64,000 nt of DNA from assembly GCA_002946415.1 (NCBI GenBank), contig NJPS01000013.1:1364001-1428000 (forward strand), in the 5' to 3' direction. The notes under the pieces are model-generated. The model did no database searches and was not told the origin of the DNA. It was given only the letters and a program-made list of their open reading frames with translations. Shown in pieces: positions 32,531 through 44,168 of this stretch. The DNA comes from Rutstroemia sp. NJR-2017a BVV2. Taxonomy: Eukaryota; Ascomycota; Leotiomycetes; Helotiales; Rutstroemiaceae. Each line of letters opens with the position of its first letter. The first letter of the stretch is position 1. The position numbers and the translations under genes were made by a program.

Positions 32531-33591
32531 GTATGCTTCTTATATGATATATTGTGTGGTACATTTTCAGTGAGATGATGATCCGTCATATAACGCTTGC
32601 TTTGTTTTCAACTTTAATGCTCGATAGATCAAACAACGCTTTCGGAAATCAAGCCTCTTTTCAAAGACAGAGTAGTATATGTCATATGGAAACAATCTTG
32701 TGAACCTTTGGGTTATAACTCTCTATTCTAGGATATTTTTGATGACGAGCCACTGATGTCCAGTATGATGGCATTCTACCTAAAGTGAGGAATCGCATGC
32801 AAACATATTGAAACAAGTAGGTCCCACTTGCGCGTTGTCAATGGAAGCAAACTCAATTAATTTGAAACTTCCTGAGTGGACTAGGAATCAATAATTACCA
32901 AGTTCCTTACAGTAAAGCTGCTTCAGCAAGTGCATTAGCAACGTCCCATAGGGAGCTTTAATCCATTGTCATCCTCGCTATTCCCCCTGTCAGCAACCAG
33001 CACGACCAGACAGTTAACTATTCTTGGTAAGCATTACATGCAATGCATGCGAACACGGGGAGACTGAACTACTTTGAGAAATTCAGCGTGGACCAATCCA
33101 ATCTGCTGAGAATGGAGAAAGTCAAAAAGATTGGAGGAGCCTGTTCAGACAATAACTTTTCAGAACCTTGGTGTGGGTGGGATGTTTACTTTTGTGGATA
33201 GGACAGTAATAGATATGTGATAGATAAGAAGAAAATGAAGCTTTTGATTGCTGAGAAAGGATGGTGGGGGAGAGATCCGGCATGAAGGCTAAATCACCTT
33301 GCATGCGTTGTCGCGCTCGAGTAGAGGCATACCACTTGGTGTACCAGGTCGTTCTATACGTGTATTATTTCTCATAATCCCGCCAACCCGAAGGAAATGT
33401 GAATAGACCAATCAAAGGTTAGAGATATTTCTTCATGTCCAAACTTTTGAAGTTATATATTGCCCAGTGCGCTGAATGTGGATGTGCGAGTAAGCTTCCC
33501 ATTTTGACGAGATAGCAACTTGCTTCAGATCACTCGAATCTTTTCTCTTGATTGTGTTATTGATACTTGTTATTGTACCCCATCTGGCGCC
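32531..33591. other. Gene-free stretch
   Basis: AT-richer intergenic sequence leading to the small Cys-rich gene. A short plus-strand frame with a hydrophobic start overlaps its 5' end in another frame but does not splice to the downstream exon. Nothing else recognised. Confidence 0.45.
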
Positions 33592-34025
33592 ATGTGTACA
33601 GAACAGGAGGTTCGATGTACTGGATGCAGCGAATCAAGTACCAGCATTTTTATCTGCCCCAAGCTCAAGAAATGGCAACTCAAACACACCAAATTCGTCA
33701 GTCATCGACTTTGTCCTGAATACAGGTTATGTCGACCGAGGAAGCAGAGCACTTTGGCTCACTTCGAGTGCCCGGTTGTAAGTGATAGCTTTCGTTTGAG
33801 AGTCAAGTTCTTGGAGCACTTGAGATTGGCCCATTTTGCCATGAACTTATTTTTAGCAAATGCTGACTCGTTGATCATCAGGGTGATCCGCAGGAGCGAA
33901 TCGAATACAACGTCGACGAACCTTTTGTGTGGGACTATGGTGAAGAATATTCCACTTCGCCGCGGACATACTCTCCATATGCGAGGAATATGCCGTACAC
34001 GCATCATGCCAGTTGGTGTGTGTGA
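33592..34025 (+). CDS. Small Cys-rich protein of unknown function, 109 aa
   Basis: Two exons, 33592-33777 and 33882-34025, joined in phase 0 across a 104-nt intron with GTAAGT donor, TGCTGAC branch-like site and ATCAG acceptor. The product starts MCTEQEVRCTGC and continues with CP at 78-nt spacing (ICPKLKKW, RLCPEYRLC, FECPV), then an acidic, Tyr-rich tail (DEPFVWDYGEEYSTSPRTYS). The C-x-C-P pattern recalls small fungal Cys-rich proteins that begin MC and hold several Cys pairs, possibly metal-binding; no named family is claimed. There is no signal peptide from this start. The upstream in-frame sequence adds more Cys, so an extra 5' exon is possible. Confidence 0.5.
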
Positions 34026-34171
34026 CAGGAATGGGACTCGTGGGTAGCGTCTCACGACTCGTGCCTTGCCTTGCTTTCGTCTTGTCCTTGGAGTTCTGGG
34101 GTACATATGGGGTCGAATATTGGGGAATGGAGTTTGCGGGATTGACAGTTTATAACCAACGAAACACAATG

Positions 34172-34295
34172 TCGGACTGGATGGGACTGGATTGGACTGG
34201 ATTGGACTGGATTGGACTGGATTGGACTGGATTGGACTGGATTGGACTGGATTGGACTGGATTGGACTGGATTGGACTGGATTGGACTGGATTGG
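34172..34295 (+). repeat. Decamer minisatellite, GGACTGGATT units
   Basis: About eleven near-perfect copies of a 10-bp unit (ATTGGACTGG) in tandem. Because 10 is not a multiple of 3, the chance reading frame through it repeats every 30 bp as Leu-Asp-Trp-rich peptide; I do not regard that as a gene. Two related GGATTG/GAATTG arrays occur at 34588-34621 and 42176-42208. Confidence 0.9.
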
Positions 34296-34587
34296 GTGGA
34301 AGATATCAGGTTAAATTGAGGCTACTCCGCACTCCTTGAGCATCAGTGATGGATGGTATCGCATGGGCTTCCTGTGCGGTTTGAATTGTACGGAGCAGAA
34401 GGTTATGTGAACGATGCTCGGGGTAGGTCGGACCGGAGTACTTGTAGGGAAGAAGTTGCATTTCAATGACCCTGATCCAATATGCTGCATGATGCTTCGT
34501 AATAGAGTCTAAGAAAGCGATCTTGATTATGCACTCGTCGTCGTCGCCTCTTGAACTGAATGTAAACAGATTGTATTGTATTGTAAC

Positions 34588-34621
34588 TTATTGGATTGAA
34601 TTGAATTGAATTGAATTGAAG
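34588..34621 (+). repeat. GAATT/GGATT pentamer microsatellite
   Basis: Tandem TTGAA pentamers (TTGGATTGAATTGAATTGAA and onward), about six units, 300 bp right of the decamer minisatellite and of similar sequence character. Confidence 0.8.
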
Positions 34622-35001
34622 TGAGATACTACGAAGTAATCCGGGACTGAGACGGCAAAAGGCACTGCTTTGAAATAGCATTTAGTGTGTGGTCTCGGGT
34701 AAGGTTTTTGACAACGGACAATGCTGATCATTATTGACGTCGTTTAAAAAAGGCGCCAAGGATTCCCTCATTCTGAATCGTGCGAGAGAGCGCTTTAAGC
34801 CAGATCGTTCTTTGAATTCTTTGAGAAACTGCCCTTCTTTCCTATCCTTTCTTGCTTTCGTTCCAAATATCGGAATTTGTGTGGGTTTGAGCTGCCATCT
34901 ATTTGTGAGGTTGTTGGGTCCTTAACTTGTTCGCAGTTCTGTGTTGTAAATTGCTGTTCTCTTCGAGCTCACATGCCTTCTCTCATAAAATCGCATCGGT
35001 G

Positions 35002-38000
35002 ATGCCACTGCGCCAATGGCTACGAGGAGGTCGGCCGAACTCCCAGACCACCACTCAGGCATTACCTATCTTTCGGTCGAGATGGATACTACTGGTTTCC
35101 CTTACGATATGGCTTTCTTTAGCCAATGCAATGACGCCTGCGCGCATCGCAGAATTGCGAAAGGAAACGGTGGACATGTTTTATCATGGATTTGATAACT
35201 ACATGGACATCGCATTTCCAGAGGATGAGGTTGGAGCACATCGGCTACCCCGCGCACTCAATCTAGCTAACCCGACAAAATAGTTGAGACCTGTCTCATG
35301 CATTCCCTTAACTCGAGATTTACGGAATCCTCGTCACCTCGAGCTGAATGATGTCCTCGGAAATTACTCTCTCACTTTGATCGATAGTCTTTCGACCCTG
35401 GCTATTTTGGCATCTGCCCCGCAGGACGAAGCAGGAACTGGCGCAAAAGCTCTCAGGGATTTCCAGGATGGTGTTGCTTCTTTGATAGTACAATATGGCG
35501 ACGGAACCAGCGGACCATCTGGAAAAGGGCTACGGGCTCGAGGATTCGACTTGGACAGCAAAGTACAGGTCTTTGAGACGGTCATAAGGGGAGTTGGCGG
35601 ATTACTAAGTGCTCATCTTTTTGCCATCGGTGACCTGCCGATGACTGGTTACTCTCCACGGCCCAAACCGACTAAAAGGAAAGACAAATCGAAGGATGAC
35701 CATCCCACGATATCGTGGCCGAACGGATTCAGATATAATGGCCAGCTCTTACGGCTAGCCACAGATCTAGCTGAGCGCCTACTTCCGGCCTTTTATACAG
35801 CGACTGGTATGCCATACCCCAGAGTCAATCTGCGACACGGTATTCCATTCTATACGAATTCGCCCCTCCACCAGGGATCGCACTTGGGCGATTTTTCCGA
35901 CGACGATGGGCCTCCCGAGATTACTGAAACATGTAGCGCGGGAGCAGGAAGCTTGGTGCTAGAGTTTACAACGTTGAGTCGATTGACTGGAGATTCAAGG
36001 TTTGAGGAACTCGCCAAGCGATCATTCTGGGCTGTATGGAATAGAAGAAGTAATATTGGACTTATTGGGGCGGGTGTCGACGCAGAAAATGGGCAATGGA
36101 TTGGACCCTATGCTGGAATAGGCGCGGGTACTGATAGCTTCTTCGAATATGCATTCAAAACACACGTTCTACTTTCGGGACATAGCACACCCAATACGAC
36201 GGAACAGCGGCAAAAACATCAAGATTCGCGGTTGGATCCGAACACAATCTACAATCCTTTGAGTGAAGAGGAGAACTCGCCAGAAGCTTTTCTTGCTGTT
36301 TGGCATGAGGCGCATGCAGCAATTCGGAGACATTTGTATAGCCCTACTCACCATCCACATTATGTCAATGCCCATTTGGTTACTGGATCCCCTCAAGCAT
36401 TTTGGATTGACAGTCTTGGGGCTTATTATCCGGGCTTACTGACCCTCGCTGGTGAGGTTGAAGAAGCTATCGAGACCAATCTACTTTACACTGCACTATG
36501 GACGAGATACGCAGCGCTACCTGAGAGATGGTCTGTACGGGATGGACATGTCGAAGGCGGATTGGGGTGGTGGCCCGGACGGCCAGAATTCATTGAATCG
36601 AACTATCACCTGTATCGAGCAACAAGAGATCCTTGGTATCTTCACGTTGGCGAGATGGTGCTGAAGGATATTAAGCGGAGATGCTGGACCAAGTGTGGTT
36701 GGTCTGGTCTTCAAGACGTTCGCACGGGAGAAAAAAGTGACCGTATGGAAAGTTTCTTCCTTGGAGAAACTGCCAAATACCTCTATCTTCTCTTTGACCC
36801 TGAGCATCCATTGAATGATCTCGATGCGCCATATGTATTTACGACCGAAGGACATCCCGTTTTACTTCCTCGAGACAAAGCCAAGTCTCCCCTCACTCCT
36901 CGCAAATCAGCAACTGTTAAAGCAGTTGAACCACATTCTGGTGCTACCCTTCGAGATACTTGCCCAGCACCTCCTCCACCTGTTCCGTTTACGATTTCTT
37001 CTACTGCTGCTAGGACCGACGTTTTTCACGCTTCCAGTTTAATAGGTCTACACATGATTCCTAACCACCATCATGCTACGATAGAAGGAGAGAATATTCA
37101 AGTCAACAACCACACCTATTTCCCTTGGACTCTTCCAACTTCAATGATGCCAACCAATGGAACTTGCGACCGGCTTCCGCTCACTACCACATTCACAATT
37201 GAGTTTCCAAATAATAACCCACTTCATAGTGCTTCAGTACTCAATGGTTTCAATATGGTCCTTGGTCCTCAAGGTCTTGTTCGTACAAACGATGGTATAT
37301 TGGTCAAAACTCTGTCTGGTCTTAAAATGGGCATGGTGCATGAGTCATCTTTGACGTCGTATGGCGGGGCTGATCGCCGACTTTCAGACTCTTGGAGAGT
37401 TGGCACCATTGCTAACATGCCACTTGGTCGAGATGAGCAGATATTTATACCACGTGATGTCATTGGAGACCTGACAGATCCGTCGTTTACACGTATTAGA
37501 GACCCTGTCATGTTAGACATCGTTGTCCAACTGGAACATGTCTTCGATCAAAACCAGAACATGTCAGGAAGTGTCGAAGACTTTATGGACGAGGAAGAGA
37601 TCTATGAAGAAGATCCTCCCAGCATATCAATAGACACCAACGCCATCATGAGCAAAGTTGGTCTCGCAGCCGAATACAGAACCATGCTCAGTTCCCTCCT
37701 CCACCAAGTAACCTCCGCCCTCCGCGACCCGTCTGCCACTCTTCTCCCACAGCCAGAAACTTTACCAACCTACACATACGCAACGATCCCCGCCGTCCTC
37801 CCTACCGGCAAAGGCGCCCACCTCCTCATCAATGCCCCCGAAGCCCCCGACCTCAACACCCTGCAAACCAACTCCGCCACTCTCTCCTTCACAACCCTGT
37901 ACTTCGCCGGGCACGCCTGCGCGGGCAAACTCCCCGACGAATCCGTGCGCCACCACCACATCATCGTCATGAAGCGCGGCGGCTGCACCTTTTCCGAAAA

Positions 38001-38322
38001 ACTGTCGAACATCCCCAGCTACACGCCTACATCCAAGGGGCTGAAGCTCGTTATCATGGTTTCCGAGGACGGCGACGGCGAAGATGCGATTGAGGATGAG
38101 GAGAGAGGTGTGAAGGGCGAACAGCGATTGATCAGACCGTTGCTGGACGAACCCCAGCTTACGCCTAGTGGACTGTTGAGACATCATCAGATTAGTATGG
38201 TGATGATAGGGGGCGGTGACGAGGCGGTCGAGGTGTTGAGGAGGGCGAAGAGTGTGGGGATTAGGAGGAGGTATCATGTAGAAAGCCAGGGGTTGGTGGT
38301 GGGCAATATTTTTGTCATTTGA
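35002..38322 (+). CDS. EDEM-type GH47 alpha-mannosidase-like protein with PA domain (ER-associated degradation)
   Basis: Trims or recognises mannose on misfolded glycoproteins to route them to ERAD. Two exons, 35002-35229 and 35284-38322, 1088 aa. The splice gives FPEDE-LRPVSC, the conserved EDEM junction; the acceptor is AAAATAG at 35283. A signal anchor (WILLVSLTIWLSLANA) lies at about 32-47. GH47 blocks include MFYHGFDNYMD, TLIDSLSTLA, SAGAGSLVLEF, GTDSFFEYAFK, GAYYPGLL and MESFFLGETAKYLYLLF. A protease-associated domain sits near residues 840-980 (FAGHACAGKLP, IVMKRGGCTFSEKL). Start choice: MPLRQWL at 35002; an in-frame upstream extension begins only at a non-ATG codon. It is closer to Mnl1/EDEM than to Golgi or ER mannosidase I. 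The 3' kilobase is C-rich then G-rich. Confidence 0.93.
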
Positions 38323-38935
38323 GATTTGTGGGAGGGCTCGCATATATGTGAAAGAAAAGTACAGTACATAGGAAGACACGGACGAACGGACGATGGCGAT
38401 ATGGTTTTGGACACCTATCTATGGGTTTGTTTATGTAGCGTACTATTCCATCCCGCATTAGAGTTTGATAAGTTGGGAAAACAATCTTTTGGGTATTAGG
38501 GAGTCGAGAAAACGGATCAGTTATCACATACATGTCAACAAGGAACATTCGGGTTATTCTCTTCTTGTTTTCTCTTTCATGCTTCTCGTTATCGAACAAA
38601 TACGTATATCATGGTGCGAACTTTCCCTCGTCGCATCCCAAACACTTAATGAAAGACAGTAGGCCAGAGGTGATCTTTTCCTATAAGTACAGACATGCAC
38701 ACACTACCAAAACCCAGTTTCGTATCACCAGTAACGCAAATCCGATATCAAGCCAACAGCGACCAAATACTCCCTTCTCCAAAAGCAGCCAAATCCAATC
38801 ACAAGTAGTAAAAGTGACAATTCCCTTTTATTTTCCCCAAGAAAATTAAGAACGCCATCCATCCCATTTCCCAAACAATACAACCCCCTTCATCCACTTA
38901 CAGAACCCTCTCCCCTTTCAAACCAACATGCTCAT
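38323..38935. other. Convergent intergenic region
   Basis: Opposing 3' UTRs of the EDEM-type gene and the Zn2Cys6 factor. AT-rich in the middle. Nothing else seen. Confidence 0.55.
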
Positions 38936-41786
38936 CTACCACCAATTCCCCACACCCCCCAACGCATTCACTCTCGCATCAGGATTCGGCGCGGTCTGGA
39001 AATCCCGCACGAGATCCTCCCAGCCCTGCCAATTCGCTTCGTCGTCCAGCGCGTTCATGTCCAGGTCCAGCAGCGCATTGTCGTCCATCAGCCAGGGCGT
39101 CTGCTGTTGGGCTTGCAGCTGCTGTTGCTGCAGCTGGAGTTGGATTTGTTCGGGAGCAAGCATGCCCATGCCTACGATTTGGGGCGGGATCAGGAGGTCG
39201 GGGTTGCTGTAGAGGTTGTTCTGGTCGGTGGGTTGTGGGGATGGGGCGAAGTTAACTGGGGGGTTTATAGTGTTTGGTGCAGAGACGGCGGTGGTGCTGG
39301 GGTTGGTATTGATTGTGTTGTTCATGGTTAAGTCGGAGGAGATTGGTTGGACGGGAGGACCGTTGCCATTGGTTGTGCCGGGCATACAGTCGTTTTGGGG
39401 CGCTTCCTCCATCAGTTGGATTTGCATGTTTTCTTCGCGCTTTCTGCGGGCTTTAGCCATGAGTTTGCGCATGGGTTGCCAGAACATGCCGCGTTTGCTG
39501 CTGGTGACGGCACCGCTCCAGTCGTCGAATGCGCCATCAATGGCTCGCCAAGCTCGTTCTACTATCGGGGAATTCCCGCGGGTTGATAGCTCGCCAAGAA
39601 TGAAGGCTATAGCATGCCATTGAACCTAAGACGTTTAATGTTAGTGATTTGATAAGAGTATCCTAGGTAAGTCAAGCACATACATAAGTGCGGAATAACC
39701 AGCCCCATCTCTTGATGCTAGCTTCCGTTTCGAGAATACGAGAATATTCAATGATCTCTATAGAAGCTCTCAGAAGGCGGTCCTTGGTATCGTCAGACAG
39801 GCAATGAGGTCTGCCAGGTTGAATAAGTGGATGATAAATGATCAAACTCATTTTTGCGAAGACCAGTCTTGCAACAGTTGCTGCTACCCACTGTTGCGAT
39901 AATTAGTACTTTTCCATATGACTGCGTAGAGATCACACAGAAAATCAAAGAGCGTGAATCAAGCGACAATGAACGGAGCTACAACAACAACTGAGAAAGC
40001 AAGGTTGTACTCACGTAGAGAGGACCGGCATCTTCGCAGTACTTCAGGTATTTCTCCTCCAACCTTTGAGAGTGTTCATTGATTAACTCCTCTTTCTCTT
40101 CCAGGCTAAGCTTTATTGGATTTCCCATCGGGCATGGACCACGACCAGGAGGAGTATATTGAAGGCGCTTCGATAAAGCACAGATCTCGAACCGAATGAG
40201 AACAAATGTCATCTCCGACACCCCTTCTCGTTCCGGCGGGAACTCCTTGGCGTCAACGTCTAGGTCGGCATCATTGATCGATAATGGGAACTTTGTGTCA
40301 AAAGTATGGTCGAATATTGAAGGGTCGGATCCATGGTCTTCGGACGCTCTGACATCCAGCACGCAGATCTGCCACCATAATCGTCTTCGCATCTCCGTTT
40401 CGAATGGCGACAGTCCAAACTTCTCCCCATCGCGGTGCAGCCCTGACTTGTCAGCTATGTAAGAGACTACAAGTATGAAAAACCTACCAAGTGATTGACC
40501 GATTCTTAAGACGAGGCCGGTTAAAGACCAAACAAATCGGGTATCATCATACCTACGAACACAAATGAGGAATAATACAAATGCTTGCACAGTCATAATC
40601 TCGTTTGTGTTAAGGAATCCAGCCCGGGCAAGAGCTTGCTCAACTCCGAAACGATATCTGTTTATCAGAAACTCCTTCTCCTCAGCAAAATTGGTAGCAA
40701 CCTCCTCAAAGTCAGCCGGAAGTTCTCAAATGGTCATCATGAAGGGGACTGTTGTCACATTCTAGAATCACTAGGAAGACTTACCTCTTCTTCCGTCATT
40801 GACGTGATTGTAGCAAAATATATCGAGAACATCAAAGCTTCTGTGCTCCTGCTTAAGGCGTCGAGGTTATGTTGAACCTCTTTGATGAGCTTTCCCATTG
40901 TTGGGGCATGTAGAAGTTTGACTAGGGGTATCACATTTTCTAGGAATGTAGACCAGTAGAAGGGTATCTGCGAGGGCAAAGGGTGCAACGCCGTCAAATC
41001 AACATTCGCAGAGCTATAGCCCATGACAAAGCTCTGGTGGTCTGGCTGTGTGACATGAGAGGCGGGTGGGATAGGAGACTCTCCTTCACTGTCCTCTTCT
41101 GCGTCATCGAATATCGTCCTCAACTCGCTTAACTCTTCTGACAGTTCTGCCCAGAAAGGATTCGACACATATTGACTCTTGCCTTCATCTAAAACAAGTC
41201 GACCAATTCCTTCCTCCACGGTAAATGCAGTCCTTGGTGGAGCACAACCCATGCTGAACGATCTTTGCATCCATTCCTTCTTTGTGCCTCTTCCCTCATC
41301 TGATATAGAGGTCCTGACATTATTTTTGCTGGAAGCTTCGCCGTTCCACTCTCCATCCTTATGATGCGTGGAAGAATTGTCGCTCGATGGCGATGGTTTT
41401 GAATTCTCCACCTCGACCTGCCCGCTCAATTCCTCCACAACACCTTCTAACCTCCGTAGTCTCTTTAATAGCTCAGCTTCTCTGTCAGTAACTGGTTTCC
41501 CACCAGCTCTAGGACGGCGAGGCGCTCGGCCGGGTGCCGGAAACACGCATTGCGTTTGCGCTTTTGTGCAATTTCCGCAAGGCACTTGTTTGTCGCATTT
41601 AACCTTTCGTCTTCGACATGTAACGCAAGATCGTGCATTTAATCCAGTAGAAGCTGCAGTAGAGGATTTCCTCGTATTGTCGGGACTGCGTGGTGGGACG
41701 GTAGGGCCAAGACTGGCTGCAGCTGAGGGGTAGATCGAGTTTGGCGGCGGAGCTGTCGCTTGTGGATTTTGAAAGCCTCCGAACAT
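38936..41786 (-). CDS. Zn2Cys6 transcription factor with fungal-specific MHR domain
   Basis: Five exons, 40785-41786, 40488-40704, 40015-40442, 39684-39890 and 38936-39625, give 847 aa. The binuclear zinc cluster is at 54-80 (Cys 54, 57, 64, 70, 73, 80; CVTCRRRKVKCDKQVPCGNC), followed by a Pro/Arg linker and a heptad-like LLKRLRRLEGVVEEL dimerisation helix. The middle homology region shows MFSIYFATITSMTEEE, LINRYRFGVEQALARAGFL, TVQAFVLFL and LGLHRDGEKFGLSPFETEMRRRLWWQ. The C-terminal 180 residues are Asn/Gln-rich (QLQLQQQQLQAQQQ), a likely activation segment. Intron 1 keeps frame only with the TTTGAG acceptor at 40705; the nearer TTTGAG at 40725 shifts frame. Target genes unknown. Confidence 0.9.
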
Positions 41787-43685
41787 GGCGTTTTGCTCAA
41801 TGGGTTAGAATATCTTCATCTGCGATAAAGTAAAGAGGACGCCGGAAGTCCGTTGCAGATTCGGATTTGATATGTCGGAGACGGGAAGTTTATCGAGCTT
41901 GGGTGGTGCTTAAAAATGCCGCTGCATTGTACAGGCCATACATACCCTGACGATTATGTATGGGTGATGGGGTTGCGGTTGATATGTCGCTCAGCCCGGT
42001 CGCGGACGGAGTTAGCAGAATCGCATTTCGTGCTGTTGCATCGAACTAACAGTTGTCCATTCTTACACTCATATATTTGCAAAACATTATCTGAACATCT
42101 TGGAGCGTCGTTAGTTCTTGCTGCTTCATCAAATTTGATCCGACGTCCTTTGAGTGAATGCAATGCCTTGGATTGTATTGGATTGAGTTGGATTGAGTTG
42201 AATTGAGTCGATTCAACTCCGGCCTACGCCCGTGGTACGTAGCGCACATATTAGGTTGAGGCGGCAAGTGTCGACCGTTCTGAAGCTGTTTGGCATTTCC
42301 AGATCCTTATTCCAGATACAATACACACCTTTGCGCCGTCGACAATTGACCATCATTTCGCGCTTCGAACGAGGAGGTATCCTCTTTCGACGAATGCTGA
42401 CCTGCTTTGTGACACACAATGACGCTCGACCCATCATCTTGGTGGTAAAATATACAGTCAAATAGTTGCCGTATGGTCTGCCATGGCCTTGGGGCACGTC
42501 GTTCGAAGCACAATCCGGATCTTTGCAGCAGATATAGACTTTCTACGTGAAATCTCAGTTCAGATGACGTTAGCAGCGTCGTATCCTGCTGAGATATTTC
42601 CCTGCGAATTCCGAGCGCTTACAGTACATGGTGCATATTGAAGTTACACATTACCATATAAGATGACCATGACTGGACGCGTTCTCTCGCAAGTGCAAAG
42701 CAGCATACGACAACAGGTCGACTGTTTATGTTTCTGCAACCGTCCTGCATGCGGCAAGCCGGAACGAGTGCCCTCACTATGTGGTACACAACACAACCTG
42801 AATTTCTTTCTATCACTCCATTGTTGTTCGCCCGATTTCAAGCGCCACATCTGGGTTCATCCTCGCAGGCTTAACTTACGTTATTTCATGCGACCGATGA
42901 CCCTCTACCCCTTTTCATCGGGAAGATCTTACATTGTCAGATCCAATAACGCGGGGCATTTGGCTGCTGAGGTTTTGATAATCAGTTTGTTAAGGCATCA
43001 TTATTCGCGATAGCATCTGGCTACATGGGGTTTCCAAAGCACTGATTCGGGCACATTTGAACGACTCTCATTCTGTTCAGGGCCGGCTGAACTGCTGATC
43101 GGGAGACAGTTCGATGATGAAATGATGTAAATGGATCGATCAACATTATATCTCTCTTTTAGATCTATACGAAGTAGGGTTATTTCGTACCATATGTTAT
43201 CAACTTTGCAATCAAGTCGAAAGGCATGAGTGGTGTCCAGTGGTATGGCTTCATGTTACGGGCTGAAATGGTTTCAAGTGGAGCCTCGACGCAGTCCAAT
43301 AGTTTCTATCTTTACATCGTCAACAATGCACCTCTGGTCCACTCGCGTTTGTTTACATTGTTTCGCTCGTTCTTACACGTCTCAGACAAGCCATGTGGGG
43401 TAGAAGGTGGAGAACTACATCATACCCACCCTGGCGGTCCGCACCTTGCAAACGATGCAAAATGAGGTCTGGGGTAAAGCACTGATTTCTTGTTTCTTGT
43501 AGATCATACGAACGTACTCAGTGCCCGATCTTGATCCAACTATAAAACCCCTAATCTGTCTTGTCGCACGATCTGTACGTCACATTCATCGAGCGGACAC
43601 AACCCTTAATTCATAGAACGACGAGTGCTATATATATCAGGACGAGCACCCACTCGCAGACCGCCTCTACCATTTCCTTCACTTA
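41787..43685. other. About 1.9 kb without a supported gene
   Basis: Left: promoter of the Zn2Cys6 factor. Right: promoter of the 160-aa gene, with TATAAAA at 43541-43547 and TATATATA at about 43629-43636. Frames at 42663-43013 (plus) and 42619-42850 (minus) overlap on opposite strands and neither shows domain or splice support. Contains the short GGATTGAGTT array listed separately. Confidence 0.45.
42176..42208 (+). repeat. GGATTGAGTT decamer array, about three units
   Basis: TGGATTGAGT units (TTGGATTGAGTTGGATTGAG...), a short array of the same style as the 34.2-kb minisatellite but with a different core. Confidence 0.75.
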
Positions 43686-44168
43686 ATGGAACCCTACATG
43701 CCACAAAATCGACAAATATTCAGCAACATGCAAGTCAAGCCCAACCAAAACCCATACTTCAACCCCGACAAAAAGCAACACAGAACCCGACAGGACGTTG
43801 CCGACACCCAGACTCCCAACGATGTTCCAGACACGCCTTTCAACTCCCCCGAGCCTCTGTCCATACCGAATATCGGGAACCGAAATCCATTCTTCATCAG
43901 CCAAATGATCATGGATAGCAGTGAATCACCCGTTCAAAAGCCTATGTCTATGTCTACTCCCTCAGATTGGCAGTCATCTCCTCGAGAACGGTCGGAGTCG
44001 CAGAATTCGTTGAGCAATCCTCCGTATCTGTGCGAACATATGGCTAAAGGGAATGGCGAGTTTGCTGCAGGGGCTGATGGTCGTTGTGGGCAATGCACAA
44101 CTGGAGAGGCTTTGAATGGAGGGGACTTGGCGGGAACGGAGCCAGTGACTGAGGAGAAGAAGGAATGA
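43686..44168 (+). CDS. Hypothetical disordered protein, 160 aa
   Basis: Single exon from ATG, 50 bp after a TATATATA stretch. The product is Asn/Pro/Ser-rich and probably unstructured (QVKPNQNPYFNPDKKQ, PFNSPEPLSIPNIG, SPVQKPMSMSTPS). Near the C-terminus a CEHM...DGRCGQC pattern could hold a metal. It ends in an acidic/basic EEKKE tail. No signal peptide or TM. Codon composition and lack of frame interruptions suggest a real gene, but I recognise no family. Confidence 0.55.
   Translation: MEPYMPQNRQIFSNMQVKPNQNPYFNPDKKQHRTRQDVADTQTPNDVPDTPFNSPEPLSIPNIGNRNPFFISQMIMDSSESPVQKPMSMSTPSDWQSSPRERSESQNSLSNPPYLCEHMAKGNGEFAAGADGRCGQCTTGEALNGGDLAGTEPVTEEKKE

Larger units (their letters stand above)
34026..35001. 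other. Intergenic region with tandem repeats
   Basis: Besides the two arrays listed separately, this is the promoter and leader of the EDEM-type gene. No other gene. Confidence 0.5.

Noticed and set aside
34013..34339. 108-codon frame encoding Leu-Asp-Trp-rich repeats
   Set aside because: It is simply the decamer minisatellite read in one frame; no start context, splice or domain supports a gene.
40705..40784. Apparent one-base frameshift at the exon 1/exon 2 junction of the Zn2Cys6 gene
   Set aside because: Using the acceptor at 40725 gives a shifted frame, but a second TTTGAG acceptor 20 nt further restores frame exactly and keeps the middle homology region, so no frameshift is needed.
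42619..43013. Opposing frames at 42663-43013 (plus) and 42619-42850 (minus), both with several Cys
   Set aside because: They overlap on opposite strands, and neither shows splice sites, a signal peptide or a known pattern; likely chance.
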